From Rhodospirillaceae bacterium (GTDB taxonomy: Bacteria; Pseudomonadota; Alphaproteobacteria; GCA-2731375): a stretch of DNA of 64,000 bases. Every line of letters starts with the position of its first letter. Within the stretch, counting starts at the first letter, position 1. The notes under the pieces were generated by a model. The model ran no database searches and had not been told where the DNA came from. It saw only the letters and a program-made list of their open reading frames with translations. The stretch is from assembly GCA_018701215.1 (NCBI GenBank), contig JABIWH010000044.1, forward strand, positions 61,318-125,317, written 5' to 3'. Positions 9,063-17,295 of this stretch are shown here, in pieces. The position numbers and the translations under genes are program-made.

Positions 9063-9842
9063 CTAACTCTTGCCAAAATCGCCATGGCGGCCTTCGCCGG
9101 CGGCGAAGCGGGCAGCACCTTGCTGAGCCTCAGCGGCCTTGGCGGCCAGGGACAGCGCTTTTTCCTCCCGAACCGCATCCTCGAGCGTCTGTCCGGCCTG
9201 GCGGTAGGCTGACATCCGGTCCGAACGCATGGCGATCTGGGGAAGGGCGGCGATCTGCCGGGCCAGCTCCTCGGCCTGCCCACGGGTTTCCCCCTTGGGC
9301 GCCCGGCGTGTCGCCAAACCCCAATCAATGGCTTCGTCGGCGCCCACGCCCCGGCCGGTGATCAACATATCCAGGGCCCTGGCCGCGCCGATCAGCCGCG
9401 GCAGACGCACCGTGGTGCCGTCGCTCATGGGCACGCCCCAGCGCCGGCAGAAGACGCCAAACACCGCCGTTTCATCGACCAGGCGGATATCGCACCACAG
9501 CGCGAGACCCAGGCCGCCAGCGACCGCATGGCCCTCCACGGCCGCGATCACCGGTTTCGACAGGGTTGGATTGGTCGGCCCCTCCGGATCGCCGGCCCAG
9601 GCGACATAGTCTGCACTGCCCGCCACCGCTTTCAAATCAGCACCGGCGCAAAAGGCCCCGCCCGTGCCCGTCAACACGGCGACAAGCCGGCTTTCATCGG
9701 CATCGAAGTCACGCATCGCCTGACCGAGACCACACGCCGCGTCATTGTCGAGGGCATTGCGGACCTCCGCCCGATTAATGATGACCGTCGTAACCGGGCC
9801 CTGGGTTTCGACCTGTATCTTGCCGTCCGCATATTCCTTCAT
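9063..9842 (-). CDS. crotonase/enoyl-CoA hydratase family protein
   Basis: A 259-residue crotonase-fold protein with oxyanion-hole segments GGAFCAGADLKA and VEGHAVAGGLGLALWCD. The usual first catalytic Glu of hydratases is not obvious: the relevant stretch reads FCRRWGVPMSDGTTVRLPRLIG, with Asp where hydratases often have Glu. It may therefore be an isomerase or another crotonase activity. It overlaps the MFS gene by an ATGA, and the transporter lies directly downstream on the same strand, so they probably share a transcript. Confidence 0.85.
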   Translation of the reverse strand: MKEYADGKIQVETQGPVTTVIINRAEVRNALDNDAACGLGQAMRDFDADESRLVAVLTGTGGAFCAGADLKAVAGSADYVAWAGDPEGPTNPTLSKPVIAAVEGHAVAGGLGLALWCDIRLVDETAVFGVFCRRWGVPMSDGTTVRLPRLIGAARALDMLITGRGVGADEAIDWGLATRRAPKGETRGQAEELARQIAALPQIAMRSDRMSAYRQAGQTLEDAVREEKALSLAAKAAEAQQGAARFAAGEGRHGDFGKS

Positions 9843-11104
9843 GCCATGTTTCCTTTTTCATTCACCCTATCGGGAATGGGCTCGGGGCGGGTCAAGGCCA
9901 GCAGAATGCTGGCTATGGCGACGGCCAAATAGATCATAAAGCCAATAGCTATGGTTTCCATGGCAACGCCACGGTCGATCAACCAACCAACGACAAGCGG
10001 CGATAGCGCCGACGCTCCCACGCTCATGGACATCACCATGGCGCGTATGGCGCCCAAATGCATGACGCCATAAAACTCCGGCCAGGCCGCGCCGATCAAT
10101 GTTTGGCCGCTGCCGCTGGTCAGGCCCATGAAGAACATCAAGGTCATTGCCGCCATGTGATGACTGGACACAGCGATGGAGAGGCAGGCCAACATCAATG
10201 GGTAGAGGTAGTAGGGCAGCAATTTGCGGGCGCCAAAGCGGTCGATCAATGGGCCAAAGGCCAGGTTCGCGCCAATGGCACCGATGGTATAAGCGACGAA
10301 GGCGGACGCCATCCAAGCCAGGCTCCAACCCTTGGCGGCCGCCAGCGGCGCCTGATGGAAGAAAAACCCGGTCGAGATAAACGAGGGCGCGGTAATAGCG
10401 ATGCACAACAGATAGAACCGGGGATCGCGCAAAACCTCGGCTCGGGTCCACTGCCGCCGCACCGAAGCGGTCGGCGCATCGGTCTGGACAGTTGCCGTTT
10501 GCGTTAGAAAGAACCGGTGCCGCGCACCATGGCCTTTCAACAACCACAGGGCCAGGGGGATCAGGAACAGCGCCAAGGCAACGGCCACGGCGGCCCAGGC
10601 CATGCGCCAACCAAACATCGAGATCAACCACACCGCCAAGCCGGGAAACACCGCCACCCCCGCCGGGAACCCCAGAATGGCGATAGAGACGGCGCGGCCG
10701 CGCTCGGCCTCGAAATAGCGGCCCATGGAGGTCATTGCCGTATGGCTCATCAAACCCTGACCACTGAGGCGCAGGGCAAAGATCGCGGGCGCCAGGGCCC
10801 AGGCACTCGGCACCAGCGCCATATTGGCGCAGGCCAGGATCAAGGCCGTGCAAACCCCGGCGGCAACCCAGCGCAGATCAAAACGGTCAATCATTTTGCC
10901 GGCCCAAATCAGGCAGAAACCAGAGGTCAGCGTGCCAATGGCGTAGTAGCCGCCGAAACCGCCATGGCTCAGGCCGAATTCGGCCCGGATCTCGGGCCCG
11001 AACACGGCAATGAAAAAGGTTTGTCCAAAGGCCGAAAAAAAGGCGATCAGGATGCCGAAACTCAGGAACCGCCGGTTTTTGGTCAGGAATCGCAGATATC
11101 CCAT
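9839..11104 (-). CDS. MFS transporter
   Basis: A 421-residue integral membrane protein with about 12 predicted helices. The first cytoplasmic loop IWAGKMIDRFDLRW is a loose version of the MFS signature (G-x-x-x-D-R). The middle loop between helices 6 and 7 is short and charged (LLKGHGARHRFFLTQ). The motif LIDRFGARKLLPYYLYP repeats the pattern in the second half, as expected for the 6+6 fold. Substrate cannot be assigned. It starts 21 bp after the DksA-like gene and is followed by crotonase with ATGA overlap. Confidence 0.88.
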   Translation of the reverse strand: MGYLRFLTKNRRFLSFGILIAFFSAFGQTFFIAVFGPEIRAEFGLSHGGFGGYYAIGTLTSGFCLIWAGKMIDRFDLRWVAAGVCTALILACANMALVPSAWALAPAIFALRLSGQGLMSHTAMTSMGRYFEAERGRAVSIAILGFPAGVAVFPGLAVWLISMFGWRMAWAAVAVALALFLIPLALWLLKGHGARHRFFLTQTATVQTDAPTASVRRQWTRAEVLRDPRFYLLCIAITAPSFISTGFFFHQAPLAAAKGWSLAWMASAFVAYTIGAIGANLAFGPLIDRFGARKLLPYYLYPLMLACLSIAVSSHHMAAMTLMFFMGLTSGSGQTLIGAAWPEFYGVMHLGAIRAMVMSMSVGASALSPLVVGWLIDRGVAMETIAIGFMIYLAVAIASILLALTRPEPIPDRVNEKGNMA

Positions 11105-11125
11105 GAATGCCCGCCGCCGCCCCGA

Positions 11126-11485
11126 TTAGCGCCGGCTACGGCTGGCGCAGTTGATGCAGGTCGCCACCGCCGGATCCAATTTCAGGCGGGCCGGTGCGAT
11201 ATCCTCGTCACAACTGACACAATAGCCATAGTCGCCGCTTTTCAAACGTTCCAGGGCGGCATCAATGCGCTGTAACTCCCCGGCGCGGCGGCGCTCCGCC
11301 TCCTGGGCCATGGCCTGGTCCTGCATGGCGTCCATGCGCGACAGCCGGCCTACCTTGCTTTGATCCAGCTCCACCGGCTGGCGGCTTTCGCGCGCGCTGT
11401 CCGATAGGGCGCGCAGTTCCACCTGCCGCGCCTGCAGCATTGCGGCCAATTCGGCCACGTCGCGATCCGATTCCCCCGCATTCAT
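11126..11485 (-). CDS. TraR/DksA family zinc-finger protein
   Basis: The open frame extends upstream to 11701, but the extension overlaps the divergent dioxygenase and is not DksA-like. I start at ATG 11485 (MNAGESDRDVAELAAMLQAR), giving 119 residues. There is a long N-terminal coiled region with alternating charged residues, then GDYGYCVSCDEDIAPARL and ATCINCA, the C-x2-C-x17-C-x2-C zinc finger of DksA C4 proteins. Such proteins bind RNA polymerase through the secondary channel. This short form lacks the full DksA coiled coil and may be a TraR-like modulator. Target genes are unknown. Confidence 0.85.
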   Translation of the reverse strand: MNAGESDRDVAELAAMLQARQVELRALSDSARESRQPVELDQSKVGRLSRMDAMQDQAMAQEAERRRAGELQRIDAALERLKSGDYGYCVSCDEDIAPARLKLDPAVATCINCASRSRR

Positions 11486-11591
11486 GCCCGTTACATAGCA
11501 GCCCTCGACTGCCCTGCCCAGCAGCACGATAGACAGAACCCGGCGACGCTTGCTATGAGGGCATAACGGATTAGCAAAATAGGCGGAATAC

Positions 11592-12425
11592 ATGCTCGAA
11601 ATTACCCCCATAACTCCAACTCTGGGCGCGGAAGTCTGCGGTATCGATTTGTCCGCCGATTTGAGCGACAACCTCTTTGGCGCTGTCCGCGACGCCTTCA
11701 ATCAGCATTCCGTGCTGTTGTTCAGGGGCCAGGAAATGAGCCCGGAACAGCAAGTCAAATTCTCCGCCCGTTTCGGCAAGCTGATGGTGCATGTGTTGAA
11801 GGAGTCCCTGTTGGAGGGACATCCGGAAATCTACCGCCTGTCCAACGTGGTCAAGGACGGCATCCCCCAGGGCCGGGCCAACGCGGGACAATATTGGCAT
11901 TCCGATCTGAGTTACGAAGCGCAGCCATCCTTGGGCTCGGTGTTGTACGGCATCGAGGTGCCGAAAGTCGGTGGCGATACCCTGTTCACCTCCACCGCGC
12001 ATGCCTATGAAACCCTGTCACCGACAATGCAAAGCTTCCTCAAGGGTCTGACCGGCGTGCATCAATTCGCCCATGCCTTTCGCGGCCGCACTACCTCGCC
12101 GACCCTGTCCCAGGCCAAGCTGGAGGAACGCCCGCCCGTTGAGCATCCCGTTGTTCGCCGGCATCAGGACAATGGCCGCGACTGCCTGTTCGTCAATCCC
12201 GGTTTTACTATCAACATCAAGGAGCTGGAAGACCAGGAAAGTGAAATTCTGCTGGACTTCCTTTATGCCCACATGACCAAGCCGGAGTATGTTCTGCGCC
12301 ACAAATGGCTTCCGGGCGACGTGGTGCTGTGGGACAACCGGGCCCTGATGCACACCGGCGTCAACGACTATGACGCCGCCTCGCCGCGCCATATGCACCG
12401 CACCACGATCGAGGATGCGGCTTGA
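11592..12425 (+). CDS. TauD/TfdA family 2-oxoglutarate-dependent dioxygenase
   Basis: A 277-residue Fe(II)/2-oxoglutarate oxygenase. The facial triad is visible: His-x-Asp in GQYWHSDLSYE and the distal His in ALMHTGVNDY, with the 2-oxoglutarate Arg in HMHRTTIED. The start LEITPITPTLGAEVCGIDLS is the usual N-terminus of the family. Members hydroxylate taurine, 2,4-D, alkyl sulfates or other acids, releasing the leaving group. No sulfonate transporter is adjacent, so the substrate is open. It is divergent from the DksA-like gene and convergent with the SDR (15 bp between stops). Confidence 0.9.
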   Translation: MLEITPITPTLGAEVCGIDLSADLSDNLFGAVRDAFNQHSVLLFRGQEMSPEQQVKFSARFGKLMVHVLKESLLEGHPEIYRLSNVVKDGIPQGRANAGQYWHSDLSYEAQPSLGSVLYGIEVPKVGGDTLFTSTAHAYETLSPTMQSFLKGLTGVHQFAHAFRGRTTSPTLSQAKLEERPPVEHPVVRRHQDNGRDCLFVNPGFTINIKELEDQESEILLDFLYAHMTKPEYVLRHKWLPGDVVLWDNRALMHTGVNDYDAASPRHMHRTTIEDAA

Positions 12426-12440
12426 TACCGCAACCTGGTA

Positions 12441-13232
12441 TCAGTAGATCACGGCGTCGGCGGAGCCGCCGTCCACGGCAATCGATTGGCCCGTAATGAT
12501 ATCCGCCATGGGTGAGCAAAAAAACAGCGCCGCGTTGGCGATGTCCCGGGGCTGGATCAACCGGCCCAAGGGAATGCTCGCGATTTGCCGTGCTTCGATC
12601 TCGTCCACGGTGACTTCGGCATCGCGGGCCTGGCGCGCAAATCCCTGCAGCATCCGGTCCGTGGCCGTGGTGCCGGGGTGAACACAGTTGACCGTGATGT
12701 TGTGGGCCGCCACGTGAGCAGAAAATTGTTTGGTGAAATTGGCAACGCCGGCGTTGACGATGCCATTGGTGACCCGTAGCGGTGCCGTGATGCGTGCCGT
12801 CATGCCGCCGATGTTGACGATGCGGCCCCAACCCTGGGCTTTCATATATGGCAGCACTTGGCGGGCGCAGCGGATATAGGCCATCAGCTTGACGTCGATA
12901 TGATATTGCCAGTGTTCGTCCGTCTGCTCGTCAAACGGCGCACTTTGCGAGGCCACGGCGTTATTAATCAAGATATCGGCCCGGTCCGCCGCCGTTACCG
13001 CCTGGCGCACAAAGTCTTGGATATTTTCCAGCTTGCTGACGTCAGCGACGATGGGCCATGCCTCGACGCCCTCGGCGCGGATAGCGGCGGCCGTTTCTTC
13101 CAGGGTTTCAGCGGTGCGGCCGCACAGGGCGATATTCACCCCCTGTTCCGCCAATGTCAGGGCGATAGCCTTGCCGATACCCCGGCCGCCACCGGTGATA
13201 AGGGCGGTCTTACCCTGCAAATCGAACGCCAC
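12441..13232 (-). CDS. SDR-fold protein lacking the catalytic Ser-Tyr-Lys
   Basis: A 263-residue protein with an intact Rossmann cofactor site (TGGGRGIGKAIA, residues about 13-24), an NNA motif at 90-92 and the C-terminal DIITGQSIAVDGGSADAV typical of short-chain dehydrogenases. The active site is changed. Where YxxxK is expected (aligning NAGVANFTKQF with the usual KAGV-x2-LTK) there are Asn156 and Asn160, and the Ser position reads Gly-Gly (VNIGGMTAR). It may bind NAD(P)H without normal dehydrogenase chemistry, or use another acid. It is the last gene of the run that starts with cyoE, 6 bp after the GST. Confidence 0.88.
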   Translation of the reverse strand: MAFDLQGKTALITGGGRGIGKAIALTLAEQGVNIALCGRTAETLEETAAAIRAEGVEAWPIVADVSKLENIQDFVRQAVTAADRADILINNAVASQSAPFDEQTDEHWQYHIDVKLMAYIRCARQVLPYMKAQGWGRIVNIGGMTARITAPLRVTNGIVNAGVANFTKQFSAHVAAHNITVNCVHPGTTATDRMLQGFARQARDAEVTVDEIEARQIASIPLGRLIQPRDIANAALFFCSPMADIITGQSIAVDGGSADAVIY

Positions 13233-13238
13233 GACGAT

Positions 13239-13835
13239 CTAGCTCTTAAGAAGATTGACCATGGCCGGGCGCTTCAGGCAACGCTCCATCCAAGCAGTCA
13301 GGTTGGCATAACGTGATAGATCGACGCGCCCTAGTTTCAGCCAACTCATCACCGCCGATACGTTCAGATCGGCAACCGTGAAACGGTCCGCCACCAAATA
13401 ATCCCGCCCAGCCAGGGCCTCGTTCAGCAGTGCTAACGGCTTTTGCAAGTCAGCTTCGCCCGTGTCCGCCGCCGCTTCATCACGCTCTTCCTCGGGGCGC
13501 AGGACGCGGCAAAACATGATCATCAGGGCCTTGGCTTCGACCTCCGTCATGGCCCAGAAGGTCCATTGCAGCATTTTGGCTTCTTCCGCCAGATCACGAG
13601 GGGCAAGATCGCCGCCGTGTTTTTTTACCAGATAGAAATTGATCGCCATTGATTCTGTCAGCACCAAGCCGTCGTCAGCAATGGCCGGCACCTTGCCGGA
13701 GGGGTTGATGGCCAGGTAATCCAGGCCATCTTCGTCCGTCAACCGATGCTCATAGTCCAGACCCAATTCCTCGGCCAGCCACAAGGTCCGCATGGCGCGC
13801 GACCGGGTAAAGCCGAATATCTGCAATTTCCCCAA
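13239..13835 (-). CDS. glutathione S-transferase family protein
   Basis: A TTG start at 13835 is chosen because an AAGGAG lies 7 nt upstream and the protein then begins LGKLQIFGFTRSRAMRTLWL, the thioredoxin-like strand and helix. Extending to 13925 would run into hemerythrin. It is 198 residues long. The N-domain contains NPSGKVPAIADDG and LTESMAINFYL, the cis-Pro loop and glutathione-binding Glu-Ser. The helical C-domain runs to KRPAMVNLLKS. The substrate is unknown. Its place between bacteriohemerythrin and the SDR in the respiratory run suggests a role in redox or nitrosative stress, which is only inference. Confidence 0.88.
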   Translation of the reverse strand: MGKLQIFGFTRSRAMRTLWLAEELGLDYEHRLTDEDGLDYLAINPSGKVPAIADDGLVLTESMAINFYLVKKHGGDLAPRDLAEEAKMLQWTFWAMTEVEAKALMIMFCRVLRPEEERDEAAADTGEADLQKPLALLNEALAGRDYLVADRFTVADLNVSAVMSWLKLGRVDLSRYANLTAWMERCLKRPAMVNLLKS

Positions 13836-13846
13836 TGACCCACTCC

Positions 13847-14263
13847 TTAATTGTGTGCGACCGCCGCGCCTTCGGTCAGATGGCCGAGGCGGGCGTCGAA
13901 GGCACGAAAATGTTCCTCGAACCAATTCTTCAGGCGTCCGGCCAATAGATCGGGAACATCGCCGAATTCTCCGGCATGGTGATCATCCATGATGTCGCGG
14001 ATGGCGTCCAGCAGCTGATCGTGATCAGCCTTGTGGAGCTTGTATTCATCGTAGCCGGTATCGCGCATGATTTTTTCCTCAAGCGCGAAATGGGCCGAGA
14101 TATTGGCGAAGACCTCGCCCAGGAAATCCGCGATCGCATCATCATCCGGATCGTGATCCAGTTCGGTGTAAAGCTGGTTCAACAGCTCCACCATCTCCTT
14201 ATGCTCGAAATCCACCGAAGGGATACCGGTTTCAAATTCTGCCTGCCAGGCAACCAAGGTCAT
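13847..14263 (-). CDS. bacteriohemerythrin
   Basis: Started at ATG 14263 (MTLVAWQAEFETGIPSVDFEHKEM), 138 residues. All diiron ligands are present: His21, His58, Glu62, His77, His81, His118 and Asp123, in the order H...HxxxE...HxxxH...HxxxxD. Bacteriohemerythrins bind O2 and also NO at the diiron centre and can deliver or buffer these gases. The gene lies inside a run of respiratory genes (cytochrome b/Fe-S fusion upstream, GST downstream). That fits gas delivery to, or NO buffering for, the heme-copper enzyme encoded upstream. Confidence 0.92.
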   Translation of the reverse strand: MTLVAWQAEFETGIPSVDFEHKEMVELLNQLYTELDHDPDDDAIADFLGEVFANISAHFALEEKIMRDTGYDEYKLHKADHDQLLDAIRDIMDDHHAGEFGDVPDLLAGRLKNWFEEHFRAFDARLGHLTEGAAVAHN

Positions 14264-14318
14264 CGCGCTGACTCCATCTTCTTGGCAAGGCGAGATTGCC
14301 CGCCGCTTTTCTTCATGC

Positions 14319-14825
14319 CTACCATCGGAGCAGGAACCCCCCCATTTCCTGGCGAAAATCAATCGCCAGGCTCTGTTGCGCCTTTAATTCTATGGTCGCC
14401 TTCTTTTCGAAGTCAAAACCCTCCGTGCGGTCACTGTCACGCAGGCGGGCGACGATGTCATGTTTACCGGCGCTAACCGTGAAACGCTGATAAATTCGGC
14501 TGGGGCCATCGCCGGACAGGCCCGTGGGGGGCTCGGAGGCACTGTAAAGCGTCACGCCATCAATCTCGAATTCGATTACCACTGGCAGGCGTTGGCGCGG
14601 GCAGTCCATGGGCCGGCGCATATTCGGAGCAAGTTTTTGCAGCTCTTCCTGGGTGCGGCGGCGGCAGCCACCTTCGCGCGCGGCACCATGCGCCAGGGAA
14701 AGTTTAATCAATGCCTTATCGGCTGGAAAATGGTTGTAGACGGGCGCCGAAGCGAAATAGCCCAGAAAAGCCGCGAAGATCAAATAGACCAGGGCCTGTC
14801 CCGCATATCGAAACAGCATGTTCAT
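14319..14825 (-). CDS. small membrane-anchored protein of unknown function in respiratory cluster
   Basis: This 168-residue protein is not one I can name. One N-terminal membrane helix (about residues 8-27, ALVYLIFAAFLGYFASAP) is followed by a periplasmic part with a Cys-rich basic loop (REGGCRRRTQEELQKL, then RPMDCPRQ) and a beta-rich domain (VVIEFEIDGVTLYSAS, KHDIVARLRDSD). This recalls small cytochrome-oxidase accessory proteins such as FixH in layout only. It is translationally coupled (ATGA) to the cytochrome b/ferredoxin fusion, with a GGAGGAG ribosome site. It is probably an assembly or accessory subunit of that protein. Confidence 0.75.
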   Translation of the reverse strand: MNMLFRYAGQALVYLIFAAFLGYFASAPVYNHFPADKALIKLSLAHGAAREGGCRRRTQEELQKLAPNMRRPMDCPRQRLPVVIEFEIDGVTLYSASEPPTGLSGDGPSRIYQRFTVSAGKHDIVARLRDSDRTEGFDFEKKATIELKAQQSLAIDFRQEMGGFLLRW

Positions 14826-16405
14826 ACCGTCTCCTCCGCTGGCGTTTCGGGTGAGGCTTCGGGTTGAGCTTTTGACTTTTCGGTTTTTGCCGGACGTTCA
14901 GGCAGGCGGGCTTGAAAGGCGCGCAATTCCTTGCCCAGCTGTTTGGCGGACCGCGCCCCGGTCCATAGCTGGCCGATGCGATCGCGCGGCACACGGCTGC
15001 GCAAATGCGGGTCGCGTTCGCCGGCCAGCCGCTCCTCGGTCCAGCGGATACCAAAGCGGCTGTAGCATTCACCGCCGTTGCAGCCCGCCAGCAGAACCCC
15101 ATCGGCAAGGTTGCGGCTTAGAACGTAGTCGATAAACGACGGCGGCAGAGCGCCGACGCAAGGCAACTGTACCGCCGCGACGCCATCAATGGCGGGATGG
15201 CCGAACCGCATGCCATGGGCACAGCCCAGCATCAAAACCCGGCGCTCACCACTCAAATTGTCGGTCGCATCCTGGATCTGCTGGCGCAAATCACGCAGGG
15301 GCTGGTCGACCAGATCAATGCCCGGCACCAGGGCCGAGGCGCGGCGGAACGGGGTCGAGGTCGGGCAGGCGCCGGCGCAAAGGCCGCAGCCGGTGCAGAG
15401 TTCCGGATCAACCACGGCCTCGCGCTCGAACGGGCGGCCATCGCTGCGGGGGTTCATGGTAATGGCGGCGAAGGGGCAATCAACCTGGCAGCGAGTGCAG
15501 CCGTTGCAATTGGCCAGATCTACCTGGGCGATTGATTTATGCTGCAAACGGGGCAGCCAGGGCAATATGCAGATGAACGTACTGCCGCCAAAAGCCAGGG
15601 CCCAGGCCGGGCCGGCGCCCCAAATTTCCACCACAGGGTAGGCGATCAGATAAAACCAATCCAAGCCGATAGCGGCCGGCACCTTGCCCAAATCGGCGGG
15701 GCCTTGGCTCAACGCGGGCCAGGCCAACGACAAGGCCAACAGCATGCCGAAGCTGCCGACGGCCAGGCCACGGGCGGGAAAAATCTCGGGTTTCGAAACC
15801 CGTTGCAGATGGATCCACAGCACCAATAGAAGGATCAACGGGACCGCGATATGCAGAAACACCATCAGGGTGAAGAAACGGTCGTCCAGCAATTCGGGGG
15901 AGAGGAAATTGCGCGCCACGGACTCACCGAAAATAGGCAGCCAATCCAGCCATTCCGTGGTCGCGGTGGCAACGTATTGCGCCAGGCTGTCCCAGACCAA
16001 CCAATAGCCGGTGATGCCGCAAATCACCACCAGCCATAATATGGGCACGCCGGTGAACCAGGTGAACCAACGGCTACCCCGGTGGCGGTCCAACGAAAAT
16101 TCTCGGACCATATGCAACATCATCATCGCCACCATGCCGTCCGAGGCATAACGGTGCAGCGAGCGCATGACACCGGCCAGATACCATTGATCATGGGTCA
16201 TATATTCGACGGAATCGTAGGCTTCCGAAATACCGGTATCGAAAAAGATGTAGACGTAGATGCCGCTGACCGCGACCACCCAGAAATAGAAAAAGCCCAA
16301 GGCACCCAGGTGGTACATGGGATTCCAATCGGGTCCGAACGGTTTGTCCAACCAACTTTCAATTAGATCAAAGACCGCCCGCAATGGACGCTGCAAAAAA
16401 AGCAC
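14822..16405 (-). CDS. cytochrome b / 2x[4Fe-4S] ferredoxin / MvhD-like fusion protein
   Basis: A 527-residue fusion. Residues 1-210 are a diheme cytochrome b N-terminal domain with four helices and ligand pairs His84/His98 and His185/His199. Two or three more helices follow (about 213-285). Then come two [4Fe-4S] motifs, Cys300-303-306-310 and Cys337-340-343-347. Last is a domain with VLMLGCAHG, QLPCVGALPPSFIDYVL and DGVLLAGCNGGECY, resembling the iron-sulfur subunit MvhD/FrhD of methyl-viologen hydrogenases. The C-terminus is a Pro/Lys/Glu tail. The layout suggests electron transfer between a cytoplasmic Fe-S donor or acceptor and membrane hemes/quinone. The partner is unknown. Confidence 0.85.
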   Translation of the reverse strand: MLFLQRPLRAVFDLIESWLDKPFGPDWNPMYHLGALGFFYFWVVAVSGIYVYIFFDTGISEAYDSVEYMTHDQWYLAGVMRSLHRYASDGMVAMMMLHMVREFSLDRHRGSRWFTWFTGVPILWLVVICGITGYWLVWDSLAQYVATATTEWLDWLPIFGESVARNFLSPELLDDRFFTLMVFLHIAVPLILLLVLWIHLQRVSKPEIFPARGLAVGSFGMLLALSLAWPALSQGPADLGKVPAAIGLDWFYLIAYPVVEIWGAGPAWALAFGGSTFICILPWLPRLQHKSIAQVDLANCNGCTRCQVDCPFAAITMNPRSDGRPFEREAVVDPELCTGCGLCAGACPTSTPFRRASALVPGIDLVDQPLRDLRQQIQDATDNLSGERRVLMLGCAHGMRFGHPAIDGVAAVQLPCVGALPPSFIDYVLSRNLADGVLLAGCNGGECYSRFGIRWTEERLAGERDPHLRSRVPRDRIGQLWTGARSAKQLGKELRAFQARLPERPAKTEKSKAQPEASPETPAEETV

Positions 16406-16449
16406 GAAGCTCCCCTTTTCCCCAAAAATTCCCTTGGCTCGCTGCCCGG

Positions 16450-17295
16450 TTAGTGCCGGATCGACAACCAGACGCCATTCCGGCGGCGCCAGATGTTGCG
16501 CACCAGGACACTGCCAACGATCAAGAGTGCCGCCAAGCCGATCGTCAGGCCGATGAAGACGGAATAGTCAAATCTATATCGTTGCGCGGCGGGGTCATAC
16601 AATGTGCAAAATAGTCGCAGGCGATTGACCAGACCCTCAACCGACAAAGGATCGGAATTACGCCCGAAAACCAAATCCTTCAATGGCTCCACCAGAAACG
16701 GACTATCGAAATATTCGCCATAGACCTGACGGTACAAGACACCCTGGCTGTCGAGAATACTGACCTGGGAGAGATGCTGAAAACCTTCGGCTGAAGCGTA
16801 ATAGACGAAGCCGAGTTGTTTGGCGAGCCTTTCGATGGTCCGGCCATCACTGGAGAGGAACCGCCAATTCGGCAGATTAATGCCCTGGCTGCGGGCGAAG
16901 GAGCGCATACGGTCCGGCGTATCGGATCGGGTATCAAAGCCGACGGTTATGATATTGAAACGATCCGCGTCCAGGGCGCCTTGGGCATCGGCCACGGCAT
17001 CATTCAGGGTTTGCACGATCACCGGGCAACTACGGATGCAGGCGGTATAAACCAGATTGACGATCAGCGGCTTGCCCCGGTAATCGGCGAGATGAACCGT
17101 CTTGCCGTCGCCATCGACAAAGCGATAGTTCTCAATCTGCGTCCCCAGCGCGGCCTGGCTGAACGCCAGCGCGCCCTGTTCATCCAAAATCGTCGTCGCG
17201 GGCCCCGATGACGTGGCGGCGGTCGCCCGCGGCAACACAGCCGCCGTCATGGCCAGCATCGCCATGCCAGCCGTCAATATGGCCCGAACGGTCAT
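16450..17295 (-). CDS. SCO1/SenC copper chaperone with C-terminal membrane anchor
   Basis: Started at ATG 17295, which overlaps the cyoE stop (ATGA); the longer open frame upstream lies within cyoE. It is 281 residues. It has a signal sequence (about 1-27, ending RATAATS) and a thioredoxin-like domain with copper ligands Cys86-x3-Cys90 (YTACIRSCPV) and His174 (GFQHLSQVSI). A membrane helix follows near the C-terminus (YSVFIGLTIGLAALLIVGSVLV). SCO proteins load the CuA site of oxidase subunit II, which is encoded at 20095-20640. The extra C-terminal anchor differs from the usual N-terminal one. Confidence 0.92.
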   Translation of the reverse strand: MTVRAILTAGMAMLAMTAAVLPRATAATSSGPATTILDEQGALAFSQAALGTQIENYRFVDGDGKTVHLADYRGKPLIVNLVYTACIRSCPVIVQTLNDAVADAQGALDADRFNIITVGFDTRSDTPDRMRSFARSQGINLPNWRFLSSDGRTIERLAKQLGFVYYASAEGFQHLSQVSILDSQGVLYRQVYGEYFDSPFLVEPLKDLVFGRNSDPLSVEGLVNRLRLFCTLYDPAAQRYRFDYSVFIGLTIGLAALLIVGSVLVRNIWRRRNGVWLSIRH

